Positions 45,101 through 48,124 of a stretch of 64,000 bases of DNA are shown here, one piece after another. The notes under the pieces were generated by a model that was given only the letters and a program-made list of their open reading frames with translations, made no database searches and had not been told where the DNA came from. The DNA is from Acanthornis magna (lineage: Eukaryota; Chordata; Aves; Passeriformes; Acanthizidae): positions 1 to 64,000 of the forward strand of contig JAWUZG010001067.1 in assembly GCA_036785705.1 (NCBI GenBank). The letters are read 5' to 3'. Numbering within the stretch: position 1 is the stretch's first letter; the number at the start of each line of letters is the position of its first letter. Both the position numbers and the translations under genes were made by a program.

Positions 45101-48084
45101 CAGGATGGGGAGGGACTGGGTTTGAACTGGGAGGGACTGGGAAGGGATTGGAAGGGAATGGGTGGGGATTGGGAGGACTGGGATGGAGTGGGACAGACTG
45201 GGATGGACTGGGAGGGACTGGGAGTGGACTGGGAGGGATTGGGGGGAACTGGGACAGGATTGGGAGGGACTGGGTTTGAACTGGGAGGGATTGGGAGGGG
45301 ATTGGGAGGCTACTGGGAGCACTGGGATTATAGTGGGAGGGCTTGTGGAGGCACTGGGAGGATACTGGGAGCACTGGATTATACTGGGAGGGTTTGGGGA
45401 GACACTGCGAGCATACTGGGAGGCACTGGGAGCATACTGGGAGCACTGGGATCATCTCCCCCCTCCCCAGACCGGCCGGACCCCCCCCGGGCCCTGCGGC
45501 TCTCGGGGGTCTCGGGGACCTCCCTGAGCCTCGAGTGGAGCCCTGGCTTCAATGGGGGCCTCCCGCAGCACTTCCTGATCCGGTAGGGGGCGCCTTCTCC
45601 CTCCCCGACCCATTTCCGGTTCGCGTGACGTCTCTTCCGGCCCTCCCACAGCTATTTGCATTCAACCCGCATACATTTCAGGCCCTCACACACTCACTTC
45701 CCGGTCCATCCCCGCACACTTCCGGTCCACCCACACTAATTTCTATTCAATCCGCACTCACTTCCGGTCCCCACACACTCACTTCCGGTCCATCCGCACA
45801 CACTTCCGGTCCACCCCCAGAAATTTGTATTCAATCCACATACATTTCTGGTCCCCACACACTTCCGGTCAGAGCCAGAGCAACTTCCGGTCCACCCGCA
45901 TTCATTTTCGGGCCCCTGACCAGTTCGCTGCGGCACTTCCGGGTCCCCAGCACTGCCCCTCCCCCATTGTACCGCTCCGACCCCGCCCACTTCCGCCCCG
46001 CCCCCGTTTCACTTCGCCCCCTCCCCCAGCGCGGAAGCCCCGGGACGCCCCCTCCCCCACCCGCCGCTCTCGTCACTTCCGGTTTCTCCCTCACGGTGAG
46101 CGGACTCCTCCCGGCCACGCCCTATGACGTCACCGTTCGTGCTCGCAACGCCCGCGGCGACAGCGCCCCCGCGCGGCTGAGGGCGGAAACTTCCGGTAAG
46201 GACCGGAAAATTGGTGGAAATGGGGGGGGCGGAAGTGGGCGGGGCCTGGGGATGACGTCAGAGCGTTTAGCAGGACTGAAATCGCCACCGGATGTGGTCC
46301 GGGGTTGACTTCCGGTTCTTAACGAAAGTTGTGCTTTGGTGTGGGGGGAGAGCTGAGAACCGGATGTGCCCGGCAGCGGAACCGGAAATGGAATGGGGGA
46401 AGGGCCGGAAGTGGGTGGGGCTAGGCCGGAAATGGGGTGGGGAAAGGACCGGAAGTGCGGTGAGGACAGGCCGGAAGTCGCGGCCTTTGGCATCGGAAAT
46501 TGGGGTGAAAATGGGAAGTGCAACCGGAAGTCTTAGCATTACCGGAAGTGGGGATAGAACCGGGAAAAGCGGGAAACATGGCGGGGGGGTGGGCGTGACC
46601 GGAAGATTAAAACACGATAAGATCGGACAAGGAGGCCAACGGAAGTGACATAAAACCTGACCGGAAATGCTGCACTTTACCCCTCCCTCAGCCCTTCCGA
46701 GGCCTCGCCCCCGCGCGGGAGGAGCCGCCGGCAGCGCCCCCTGGCGGCGCGGAGGACTCGGCCCCGCCCGTCCTGGTGGGGGGCGCTCAGTGCTCTCGGG
46801 GGGCTCCTCCTGCCTGCCCTGGGGGGGGCGCTCTGCTACTTCCGGTTTCGGCGGAAGCTCCACCCCCTGGCGGCCACGGCCGCGTCTGAGAAGGTGAGGG
46901 GGGGAGGGGCAAGGTTGGGTGGGGGGAGGGGCTTTTTGGGGTGGGGGAGGGGCTTTTTGGGGTGGGGGAGGGGCTTTTTAAGGTATGAAATGTGGTGGGG
47001 TTTGGGGATTTTTTGGGGTGGGGGAGGGGCCGTTTTGGGGATGAAAGAGGGGAGGGGCTTGGGGTGGGGGAGGGGCACTTCTGGGGTGGGGGAGGGGAAT
47101 TTCTCGTGGGGGAGGAGCCATTTCAGGGTGGGGGAGGGGCGGCTTTAGGATGGGGGAGGGGCAATTGGAAGAACAATTCCGGGTGGGGGAGGGGCGTTTT
47201 AAAGAGAGGGAGGAGCCATTTCAGGGTGGGGGAGGGGCGGCTTTAGGATGGGGGAGGGGCAATTGGAAGGCCAATTTCGGGTGGGGGAGGGGCGTTCTGA
47301 AGGTGGGGGAGGGGATTTTTAGGGAGAGGCTTTTTGGTGGGGGGAGGGGCAGTTAATGGGCGGGGTCTGACCCCGCCCCGCCCCTCCCCCACCCCCAGCC
47401 CAGCTCCGAAGGCTCCCCAGCAGAGGCTCCGCCCCCTGGGAGCTCCCCAAAGGTGAGTGTGGGGGGAGGGGCGGGGGAGGGGTAGGGGCAGTGCCCATCC
47501 CCCACCCCTCACCTGCGGCCCCGCCCCTCCCCCCCCAGGTGTGGAGCCTCACCCGTACGAGGAGGTGGAGCCGTGGGGGGGCTACGAGGAGGTGAGGGGG
47601 AGGGGGCTTGGGGGGTGGGGGAGGGGCTTGGGGGGGGTGGGGGAGGGGCTTGGGGTGGGGGAGGGGCTTGGGGGGGGCGGGGGAGGGGCTTGGGGGGGAG
47701 CGGCTGAAAGGCCATCCGGGGTGGGGGAGGGGCTGGGGGAGGAGCCCAATGGTGGGGGAAGGGGTGGGGGGAGGAGCAGATTTGGGCTTCGGGTGGGGGA
47801 GGGGCAATGGGAGGGGTCTTGGGGTGGGGGAGGGGTACGAATGGAGTGGGGGAGGGGCCTGAGGTGGGGGAGGGGCAGTAGGCGGTGATTTGGTGAGGGG
47901 GGGAGGGGCAGAGGAGTAGGCCCCTGATGTGGGGGAGGGGCCCCAGGAGGTGGGGGAGGGGCAATTGGTGGGTGGGGGAGGGGCTGGAGGGGCACGTGGG
48001 GTCCCCCGACCCTTCCCCCACCCTCCCCTCCCCCCCCAGGTTCCCCCGGAGCCTCTCGTGACCCCCCAGGGGGAGCTCGTCTGA
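1..48084 (+). CDS. NPHS1: Nephrin (NPHS1), 25 exons, 5' incomplete
   Basis: Single-pass Ig-superfamily receptor; in mammals it forms the podocyte slit diaphragm by homophilic and Neph-family binding and signals through tail tyrosines. The spliced exons are 1-104, 1605-1727, 6315-6434, 9792-9873, 11984-12087, 14022-14146, 16074-16242, 17085-17242, 19058-19184, 20842-20966, 24386-24563, 25259-25391, 27374-27546, 29217-29354, 31007-31147, 38323-38444, 41915-42083, 43129-43312, 44487-44803, 45471-45582, 46038-46195, 46702-46893, 47404-47452, 47539-47591, 48040-48084. All junction phases agree and, apart from one extra G in the transmembrane exon, they give about 1132 residues. Domain order matches nephrin: Ig1-Ig6, spacer, Ig7, Ig8, FN3, transmembrane, tail. 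Diagnostic blocks include AVQWARAGLLLG (Ig1), RWWLGG (Ig4), MSNLTL, RPDPP and PGFNGGLPQ (FN3). The missing part is the signal peptide and start of Ig1. The tail is far shorter than in mammals. KIRREL family members are the nearest alternative but have five Ig domains and no FN3. Confidence 0.93.
105..1604. repeat. G-rich intronic array (ggggctaaaaggggg family)
   Basis: Whole intron is a degenerate array of GGGGCTAAAGGGG-like units, purine-rich on the coding strand and with many G runs able to form quadruplexes. Two blocks starting at about 421 and 676 are near-identical, giving a higher-order period near 255 bp. Long open frames on both strands come from the repeat and are not genes. Confidence 0.85.
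1605..1727 (+). CDS. NPHS1: NPHS1 exon N2: end of Ig1
   Basis: Acceptor GGCCCAG before 1605, donor GTATGC at 1728; phase 1 in and 1 out. Translation EHHLRISPVTLEDDESFECQ fits nephrin Ig1 strands D-F, with the second Ig cysteine in FECQAG, then strand G ending in LSVL. The last half of this exon is copied three times in the following intron. Confidence 0.93.
1728..3172. repeat. ACTGGGAGGG minisatellite with three copies of the N2 exon tail
   Basis: 10-bp unit ACTGGGAGGG with variants ending in ATATACTGGG or GATGGAACTGGG. Copies of the N2 tail with its GTATGCTGG donor sit around 1858-1920, 2326-2388 and 2917-2970 (donor of the third decayed to GTATAC). The junction shares GGGAGGGGAAC with exon N2 itself, so microhomology between exon and repeat is visible. 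Confidence 0.9.
3173..6314. repeat. CCCAGTCCCT minisatellite, inverted relative to the preceding array
   Basis: Same minisatellite as upstream but reverse-complemented, switching strand at about 3173-3180. Units are CCCAGTCCCT, CCCAGTTTGCT, CCCAGTTCCAT and CCCAGTCGCT. A near-perfect higher-order copy of about 1260 bp is present (the TTTGATCC variant at about 4337 recurs at about 5597; the CACTTCAATCC variant recurs at about 3980, 4718, 5248 and 5978). Each unit ends in a pyrimidine tract plus CAG, mimicking a 3' splice site. Confidence 0.9.
6315..6434 (+). CDS. NPHS1: NPHS1 exon N3: first part of Ig2
   Basis: Acceptor TGCCCCCAG, donor GTGAGA at 6435; phase 1 in, 1 out. Translation begins PPALELLEGAELPLVGG and contains VRCHAHDARPAPTLEL, matching nephrin Ig2 up to strand C with its first cysteine. 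Confidence 0.92.
6435..7080. repeat. GGGAATTTTGG purine/T-rich array
   Basis: Degenerate units of GGGGAATTTTGGG with GGTGAATTTTTGG variants, including T runs near 6726-6764. Part of the intron between N3 and N4. No gene seen. Confidence 0.8.
7081..9780. repeat. GGATAATTTTG 11-bp AT-rich array (2.7 kb)
   Basis: Tandem GGATAATTTTG, GGATAATTTGG, AGATAATTTC and GGATAAATTTT variants repeated over 200 times, strongly AT-rich against the GC-rich exons on either side. Ends eight bases or so before the N4 acceptor. Minus-strand frames reading NYPKLSKIIQN are repeat artefacts. Confidence 0.9.
9792..9873 (+). CDS. NPHS1: NPHS1 exon N4: middle of Ig2
   Basis: Acceptor CTTTCCCCAG, donor GTGAGC at 9874; phase 1 in, 2 out. 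Translation DEPLADVSSRVFESSEPKLS then SAEATAR corresponds to the C'-E region of nephrin Ig2. A decayed copy of the exon end lies near 10325-10352. Confidence 0.88.
9874..10540. repeat. CCAGTATAGA minisatellite
   Basis: 10-bp unit CCAGTATAGA/CCAGTATAAA/CCAGTTCAAA. At 10325-10352 it is interrupted by CAGCTCCAGCGAGGCCACGG, a degenerate copy of the end of exon N4 (TCAGCCGAGGCCACGG). Confidence 0.88.
10541..11983. repeat. CCCAGTCCCT minisatellite before exon N5
   Basis: Units CCCAGTCCCT, CCCAGTTCACT and CCCAGTATAT. A block with CCCTCACACTCCCATCCC occurs at about 10838 and again at about 11500, so a higher-order duplication near 660 bp is present. Pyrimidine-rich up to the N5 acceptor. Confidence 0.88.
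11984..12087 (+). CDS. NPHS1: NPHS1 exon N5: end of Ig2
   Basis: Acceptor CTCCCCAG, donor GTGAGT at 12088; phase 2 in, 1 out. Translation LTLGPSAQDQFLICSASNAA then EAKLRLDI matches nephrin Ig2 strands E-G with the second cysteine in LICSASN. The exon tail plus donor is repeated six times downstream. Confidence 0.92.
12088..13375. repeat. About 180-bp array carrying six copies of the N5 exon tail and donor
   Basis: Each unit holds a version of AATTGAGGCCAAACTG.. CTGGACAT followed by a GTGAG donor, then AATTCCCAAAATTCCC filler. Donor-like sites are at 12276, 12454, 12629, 12825, 13012 and 13188, spaced 175-196 bp from each other and from the real donor at 12088. None has a recognisable acceptor in front. 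Confidence 0.92.
13385..14021. repeat. CCCAGTCCCT minisatellite that runs into exon N6
   Basis: Units CCCAGTCCCTC, CCCAGTTCATT and CCAATCCCCT. The last units supply the N6 acceptor and its first codons. Confidence 0.85.
14022..14146 (+). CDS. NPHS1: NPHS1 exon N6: first part of Ig3
   Basis: Donor AAG|GTACTG at 14147, phase 0. Three CAG ends (14021, 14031, 14040) precede the unique sequence; only the one at 14021 keeps the phase-1 frame, and it gives VPPSAPSIEGVPWP, aligning with the FPPGPPVIEW start of mammalian Ig3. Core is LLRAGEELRLLCLTRGG with the first cysteine, then LHWDK. Confidence 0.87.
14147..14715. repeat. ACTGGGAGGG minisatellite after exon N6
   Basis: Purine-rich ACTGGGAGGGG units start directly after the donor, the reverse complement of the array before the exon. 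Exon N6 therefore lies between inverted copies. Confidence 0.85.
14716..16073. repeat. C-rich arrays before exon N7 (about 70-bp unit)
   Basis: First short CCCCGCCCCTTTCCCTTTGA units (14735-14995), then about 14 copies of a roughly 70-bp unit with CCTTTATGGCA, TGATGGGCGTGGC and CTCTGACCCCGCCCC. The last unit gives the acceptor region GGCCCCGCCCCCAG of N7. Confidence 0.88.
16074..16242 (+). CDS. NPHS1: NPHS1 exon N7: end of Ig3
   Basis: Acceptor CGCCCCCAG, donor GTGAGA at 16243; phase 0 in, 1 out. Contains SRLALGVAPEDNGATLRCRA, the E-F region of nephrin Ig3 with the second cysteine, and ends SVKLGVM. Confidence 0.93.
16243..17084. repeat. ACTGGGAGGG then TTCATACTGG arrays
   Basis: ACTGGGAGGG units to about 16690, then a TTCATACTGGT/TTTATACTGGT family to the N8 acceptor. 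The second family is the reverse complement of the CCAGTATAAA array after exon N4. Confidence 0.85.
17085..17242 (+). CDS. NPHS1: NPHS1 exon N8: first part of Ig4
   Basis: Acceptor ACTGGTCAG, donor CCG|GTGAGG at 17243; phase 1 in, 0 out. Translation AELTLLGSGAVPEDGEAALS then CTSAPSNPPVRLRWWLGG; RWWLG is a hallmark of nephrin Ig4. Confidence 0.94.
17243..17955. repeat. ACTGGGAGGG minisatellite after exon N8
   Basis: Clean ACTGGGAGGGACTGGGATTG array with a higher-order unit (GGGGATTAGGAGGG recurring) of about 60-80 bp. Four or more closely spaced G runs per unit, so quadruplex formation is expected. Confidence 0.88.
17956..19057. repeat. About 55-bp array of N9 acceptor copies
   Basis: Some 18 units of GGCTCCTCCCCCAGGGGG followed by GCGTGGCTTTGTGTGACC. 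The real N9 acceptor and first codons (CCTCCCCCAG|GGGGGCGTGGCC) are the last member of the series, so each unit is a decoy 3' splice site with the first 10-12 exon bases. Confidence 0.92.
19058..19184 (+). CDS. NPHS1: NPHS1 exon N9: end of Ig4
   Basis: Donor GTGAGC at 19185; phase 0 in, 1 out. Translation GGVAMSNLTLRGRVQDHGAA then LVCEAE matches nephrin Ig4 (GGHISMSNLTF block in mammals) with conserved N-glycosylation sequon NLT and the second cysteine. Confidence 0.94.
19185..20841. repeat. GGGAAAAATGGGGATTTTGG and ACTGGGATTGAACTGGG arrays
   Basis: 19185-20140 holds about five units of roughly 180 bp mixing ACTGGTTTATACTGGG with GGTGAAAAATGGGGATTTT. From 20140 the unit is ACTGGGATGAACTGGGATTG. 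Three GGGGCGTGTCCCTTTAAGA repeats (20769-20822) precede the N10 acceptor. Confidence 0.85.
20842..20966 (+). CDS. NPHS1: NPHS1 exon N10: first part of Ig5
   Basis: Acceptor CGCCCCCAG, donor AAG|GTGAGA at 20967; phase 1 in, 0 out. Translation PPQALWVEAPPPNVTFRVGE then LRLLCHARGG, equal to nephrin Ig5 strands A-C with first cysteine and a NVT sequon. Confidence 0.93.
20967..22405. repeat. AATATTCCCAA 11-bp array
   Basis: Tandem AAAATATTCCC, AAAATGTTCCC and CCCTGAAATTCC units. Very AT-rich relative to exons. Long minus-strand frames reading GNILGIFWEYF are repeat artefacts. Confidence 0.9.
22406..24370. repeat. CCCAGTCCCT minisatellite with higher-order copies before exon N11
   Basis: CCCAGTCCCTC, CCCAGTTCATT, CCCAGTTTGC and CCCATCCCCGTCC variants. 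The same variant series recurs at offsets near 296 and 663 bp (minus-strand frames beginning near 22971, 23634 and 23930 translate almost identically), showing recent segmental amplification. Confidence 0.9.
24386..24563 (+). CDS. NPHS1: NPHS1 exon N11: end of Ig5
   Basis: Acceptor CCTCCCCAG, donor GTGAGG at 24564; phase 0 in, 1 out. Contains HVTSRALDVTTTPSDNGAPY then RCEAG; mammalian nephrin has GPSDNQAKFTCKAG here. Ends RLRVL. Confidence 0.93.
24564..25258. repeat. ACTGGGAGGG / GGGGATTTTAGGG array
   Basis: Units of ACTGGTTTATACTGGGAGGG alternating with TTTTGGGGTGAAAA and GGGGATTTTAGGG, about 150 bp each, then short CCCAGTCCCTC units from 25213 that supply the N12 acceptor. Confidence 0.85.
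25259..25391 (+). CDS. NPHS1: NPHS1 exon N12: first part of Ig6
   Basis: Donor CC|GTGAGA at 25392; phase 1 in, 2 out. Two in-frame acceptors exist (CAG ending 25258 or 25264). The first gives FPAQSVSVSVSPREPRPGHT then LTLTC, which equals the mammalian spacing from the FPP start to the cysteine. Ends ELSWLRPGHAP. The last 50 bases plus donor are repeated six times downstream. Confidence 0.9.
25392..27373. repeat. CCCAGTAACACC array with six copies of the N12 exon tail and donor
   Basis: Filler is CCAGTAACACCAGTGACCT and GGGACCATTCCCAGTAACT. Into it are set copies of the N12 end (CACCCTGCCCCGGAACTGAG .. CCACGCCCC|GTGAGAAACC) with donors at 25504, 25606, 25728, 25992, 26392 and 26762. Copies are almost identical to the real exon end. 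From about 26960 the unit becomes CCCAGTCCCT up to the N13 acceptor. Confidence 0.93.
27374..27546 (+). CDS. NPHS1: NPHS1 exon N13: end of Ig6
   Basis: Acceptor TTTCCGCAG, donor GTGAGA at 27547; phase 2 in, 1 out. Contains SRLVLQGALSLQGARVTCRA with the second Ig6 cysteine and ends SATLRLW. Confidence 0.92.
27547..28520. repeat. About 170-bp array of ACTGGTTTATACTGGG / GGGGATTTTAGGG
   Basis: Same composite family as the introns after N9 and N11, purine-rich, five to six units, ending in ACTGGGACTGAACTGGG repeats. Confidence 0.85.
28521..29216. repeat. Four truncated copies of the N14 acceptor and exon start
   Basis: Copies start after CAG at 28547, 28733, 28887 and 29042, each about 66 bases long (GACGCGCCGGTTCTCACC .. 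GAGGCCTCGCTGGGG), then break off into AAACTGGGATTGAACTGGG. The fifth, at 29217, continues as the full exon. The first copy differs by CCCAGTTC and CCCTGG; the later ones are nearly identical to the exon. Confidence 0.93.
29217..29354 (+). CDS. NPHS1: NPHS1 exon N14: first part of spacer domain
   Basis: Acceptor GGTTCCAG, donor G|GTACTG at 29355; phase 1 in, 1 out. Translation APVLTAGPSPVVVPEGSEAS then LVVSVQAHPPP and WSVRGRGISP corresponds to the nephrin spacer between Ig6 and Ig7, which likewise lacks the usual first Ig cysteine. Confidence 0.9.
29355..30955. repeat. ACTGGGATGAACTGGGAGTC minisatellite
   Basis: Units ACTGGGAGGC, ACTGGGATGA, ACTGGGATTC, ACTGGGAGCTC and GTCACTGGGA, all about 10-11 bp. 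Purine-rich on the coding strand throughout. Confidence 0.88.
31007..31147 (+). CDS. NPHS1: NPHS1 exon N15: end of spacer domain
   Basis: Acceptor CGCCCCCAG; phase 1 in, 1 out. Translation FRLSPGGALVIANVTRADSA then YRLSCRSAEG matches the mammalian block with NVTRADDGLYQLHC. Donor G|GTCCGG at 31148 is a poor match to consensus but is the only GT that keeps frame. Confidence 0.9.
31148..34330. repeat. CCCGAAATTAT 11-bp AT-rich array (3.2 kb)
   Basis: Nearly 290 units of CCCGAAATTAT, CCTGAAATTAT, CCCGAAATTAC and CCCAAAATTAT. Longer variant strings recur (the region near 32340-32720 and that near 33030-33420 share their variant order), so segmental copying has occurred. Confidence 0.9.
34331..38322. 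repeat. CCAGGACCCCC array with 1183-bp higher-order unit and eight N16 exon-start copies
   Basis: Base unit is AGGACCCCCAAAATCCCCCC. Copies of the N16 acceptor and exon start (CAG|TGCCCCCCAGCATCGTGC) begin at 34366, 34927, 35603, 36113, 36786, 37295 and 37969, plus one lacking its acceptor near 34580. Two subtypes alternate (GTGCGCGCC and GTCCGAG), spaced so that like copies are 1182-1186 bp apart. The real exon follows at 38323. Confidence 0.93.
38323..38444 (+). CDS. NPHS1: NPHS1 exon N16: first part of Ig7
   Basis: Acceptor ACCCCCCCAG, donor CTG|GTGAGG at 38445; phase 1 in, 0 out. Translation VPPSIVRAPDPVVVDEGGEG then QLQCEAEG matches nephrin Ig7 (YAPTIRALQDP block) with the first cysteine; ends SLRWGRL. 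Confidence 0.9.
38445..40190. repeat. GGGGGTCCTGGGG array, inverted copy of the upstream array
   Basis: Units GGGGGATTTGGGGGGTCCTG, the reverse complement of the CCAGGACCCCCCAAATCCCC family at 34331-38322. Exon N16 is thus flanked by about 4 kb and 1.7 kb inverted arms. Confidence 0.92.
40191..41914. repeat. GGGCTATTTTC 11-bp array with one copy of the N17 exon start
   Basis: Units GGGCTATTTTC and GGGCTAATTCC. At 40925-40987 lies a copy of the N17 acceptor and the first 55 or so exon bases (CCCCGCAG|GGTGACTCGGGC .. CTCCCGGGGGGTCC), breaking off into a GGGATAGTTTGG array; flanking sequence on its 5' side also matches that before the real exon, about 984 bp downstream. Confidence 0.92.
41915..42083 (+). 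CDS. NPHS1: NPHS1 exon N17: end of Ig7
   Basis: Acceptor CTCCCCGCAG, donor GTGAGA at 42084; phase 0 in, 1 out. Contains ALQLRGARRDLGGPYECSVD and SGVPPPARAIVRLIVR; mammals have [20 protein letters not shown]. Both ends of this exon are copied in the adjacent introns. Confidence 0.94.
42084..42770. repeat. Four copies of the N17 exon tail and donor in a GGGGCGGGGCTTAA array
   Basis: Copies of GTGCCGCCCCCCGCCCGCGC .. GTCAGAT|GTGAG end in donors at 42286, 42451, 42629 and 42763. Filler is GGGGCGGGGCTAATGGGAAA. The last copy also carries GTGGACTCGGGG, i.e. more of the exon. Confidence 0.93.
42771..43128. repeat. GGGGCGGGGCTAAAGGGG remainder of the N17-N18 intron
   Basis: Decayed G-rich units as above, then 43015-43128 is largely unique sequence with a good polypyrimidine tract (CCCCTTTTCCTTTCCAG) for exon N18. 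Confidence 0.75.
43129..43312 (+). CDS. NPHS1: NPHS1 exon N18: first part of Ig8
   Basis: Donor GTGAGG at 43313; phase 1 in, 2 out. Contains KRAESAELRCRARGVPGVEL then SWESLGK, matching nephrin Ig8 (LHCRARGVPN block). Between the conserved ends is an Arg/Gly-rich stretch (HRRGRGQRRRR) with no mammalian counterpart. Confidence 0.92.
43313..43611. repeat. ACTGGGAGGG minisatellite after exon N18
   Basis: Purine-rich units up to a strand switch near 43612. Confidence 0.85.
43612..44475. repeat. CCCAGTCCCT minisatellite before exon N19
   Basis: Inverted relative to 43313-43611; units CCCAGTCCCTC, CCCAGTTGGTC, CCAGTTGCTC and CCCAATCCCC. Confidence 0.85.
44487..44803 (+). CDS. NPHS1: NPHS1 exon N19: end of Ig8, enlarged by repeat-like coding sequence
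   Basis: Phase-2 acceptor GGTCCCAG at 44486 (two other nearby CAGs are out of phase), donor G|GTGGGG at 44804. Starts QFQELQWREGPWTSSVLTLT then NIT, like HSSLLTIANVS in mammals, and ends VFVCVATNERGSVRRSFRLR. Between them about 60 extra residues include SSQSSQSAQSAQS and PPPPPDWEDWEDWE, encoded by CCTCCCAGT-like and GACTGGGAG repeats. The frame stays open for 317 nt. A small unrecognised intron inside cannot be fully excluded. Confidence 0.83.
44804..45470. repeat. ACTGGGAGGG minisatellite after exon N19
   Basis: ACTGGGAGGG and GGGATTGGGA units; last 30 bases before N20 are unique with tract ATCTCCCCCCTCCCCAG. Confidence 0.87.
45471..45582 (+). CDS. NPHS1: NPHS1 exon N20: first half of FN3 domain
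   Basis: Phase 1 in, donor CG|GTAGGG at 45583, phase 2 out. Translation RPDPPRALRLSGVSGTSLSL then EWSPGFNGGLPQHFLIR; nearly superimposable on mammalian nephrin FN3 strands A-C. The intron reads straight into an in-frame TAG. Confidence 0.95.
45583..46037. repeat. Intron with CACTTCCGGTCCACCC repeats
   Basis: About 12 ACTTCCGGT-containing units of 15-25 bp (ACACACTTCCGGTCCACC). ACTTCCGGT is the reverse complement of the ETS-family core ACCGGAAGT. Repeats thin out after 45950. Confidence 0.8.
46038..46195 (+). CDS. NPHS1: NPHS1 exon N21: second half of FN3 domain
   Basis: Donor G|GTAAGG at 46196, phase 1 out. Contains LVTSGFSLTVSGLLPATPYD then VTVRARNARGDSAPARLRAE; mammals have [27 protein letters not shown]. 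The acceptor is uncertain: CAG ending 46029 is the better site but gives phase 0; AAG ending 46037 gives the required phase 2. Confidence 0.8.
46196..46701. repeat. Intron with CCGGAAGTG repeats
   Basis: About 15 scattered CCGGAAGT/CCGGAAAT cores in a GGGGTGGGG background, i.e. the previous intron's motif in the opposite orientation. Confidence 0.75.
46702..46893 (+). CDS. NPHS1: NPHS1 exon N22: juxtamembrane linker, transmembrane helix, start of tail
   Basis: Acceptor CTTCCGAG at 46701 keeps phase 1 and gives GLAPAREEPPAAPPGGAEDS then APPVLV, like the acidic/proline linker of mammals (PGLHQPSGEPED). The helix ALSALGGLLLPALGGALCYF and FRFRRKLHPL stop-transfer are in another frame; removing one G from the run of six at 46778-46783 joins them. 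Donor AAG|GTGAGG at 46894, phase 0; ends AASEK like the mammalian GISEK. The more usual CAG at 46691 does not fit the phase. Confidence 0.8.
46894..47403. repeat. GGTGGGGGAGGGGC array
   Basis: GGGTGGGGGAGGGGCTTTTT and GGGGAGGGGCAATT units to about 47350, G-rich with quadruplex potential; then a C-rich acceptor tract. Confidence 0.83.
47404..47452 (+). CDS. NPHS1: NPHS1 exon N23: cytoplasmic tail
   Basis: Two CAGs precede it (ending 47398 and 47403). Only the second keeps the frame to N24, giving LRRLPSRGSAPWELPKG. Donor GTGAGT at 47453, phase 1. Little conservation with mammals; assigned by frame and position. Confidence 0.72.
47539..47591 (+). CDS. NPHS1: NPHS1 exon N24: tail with two Tyr-Glu-Glu motifs
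   Basis: Acceptor CTCCCCCCCCAG, donor GAG|GTGAGG at 47592; phase 1 in, 0 out. Translation VEPHPYEEVEPWGGYEE. In mammalian nephrin the YDEV tyrosines bind NCK SH2 domains when phosphorylated by FYN; the YEEV motifs here are the probable equivalents. Confidence 0.86.
47592..48039. repeat. GGGGGAGGGGCTTGGGGTG array
   Basis: GTGGGGGAGGGGCTTGGGG units; ends in a C-rich acceptor tract at 48010-48039. Confidence 0.83.
48040..48084 (+). CDS. NPHS1: NPHS1 exon N25: C-terminus and stop
   Basis: Acceptor CCCCCCCCAG, phase 0. Translation VPPEPLVTPQGELV then TGA at 48082-48084. The V completes the second YEEV across the junction. The final GELV resembles the GHLV end of mammalian nephrin. Confidence 0.9.
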   Translation, partial: VPPEPLVTPQGELV

Positions 48085-48118
48085 GGGGGAGGGGCCTCGG
48101 ACACAAGCCACGCCCACA

Positions 48119-48124
48119 AATAAA
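48119..48124 (+). terminator. NPHS1: NPHS1 polyadenylation signal AATAAA
   Basis: Canonical hexamer 35 bases after the stop codon, so the 3' UTR would be very short (about 60-80 bases). No other AATAAA lies between it and the next gene on this strand. Confidence 0.8.

Noticed and set aside
45343..46308. 321-codon frame running through N20-N21 region as a single exon
   Set aside because: The frame of N20 meets TAG at the donor, and the 321-codon frame is a different one that only coincides with N21. N20 and N21 are separate exons.
46667..46897. Alternative frame LPRPRPRAGGAAG.. through the transmembrane exon
   Set aside because: It is phase-compatible from the CAG at 46691 but has no hydrophobic helix and no likeness to nephrin; the frame with ALSALGGLLL and a linker like the mammalian one is preferred despite needing one base removed.
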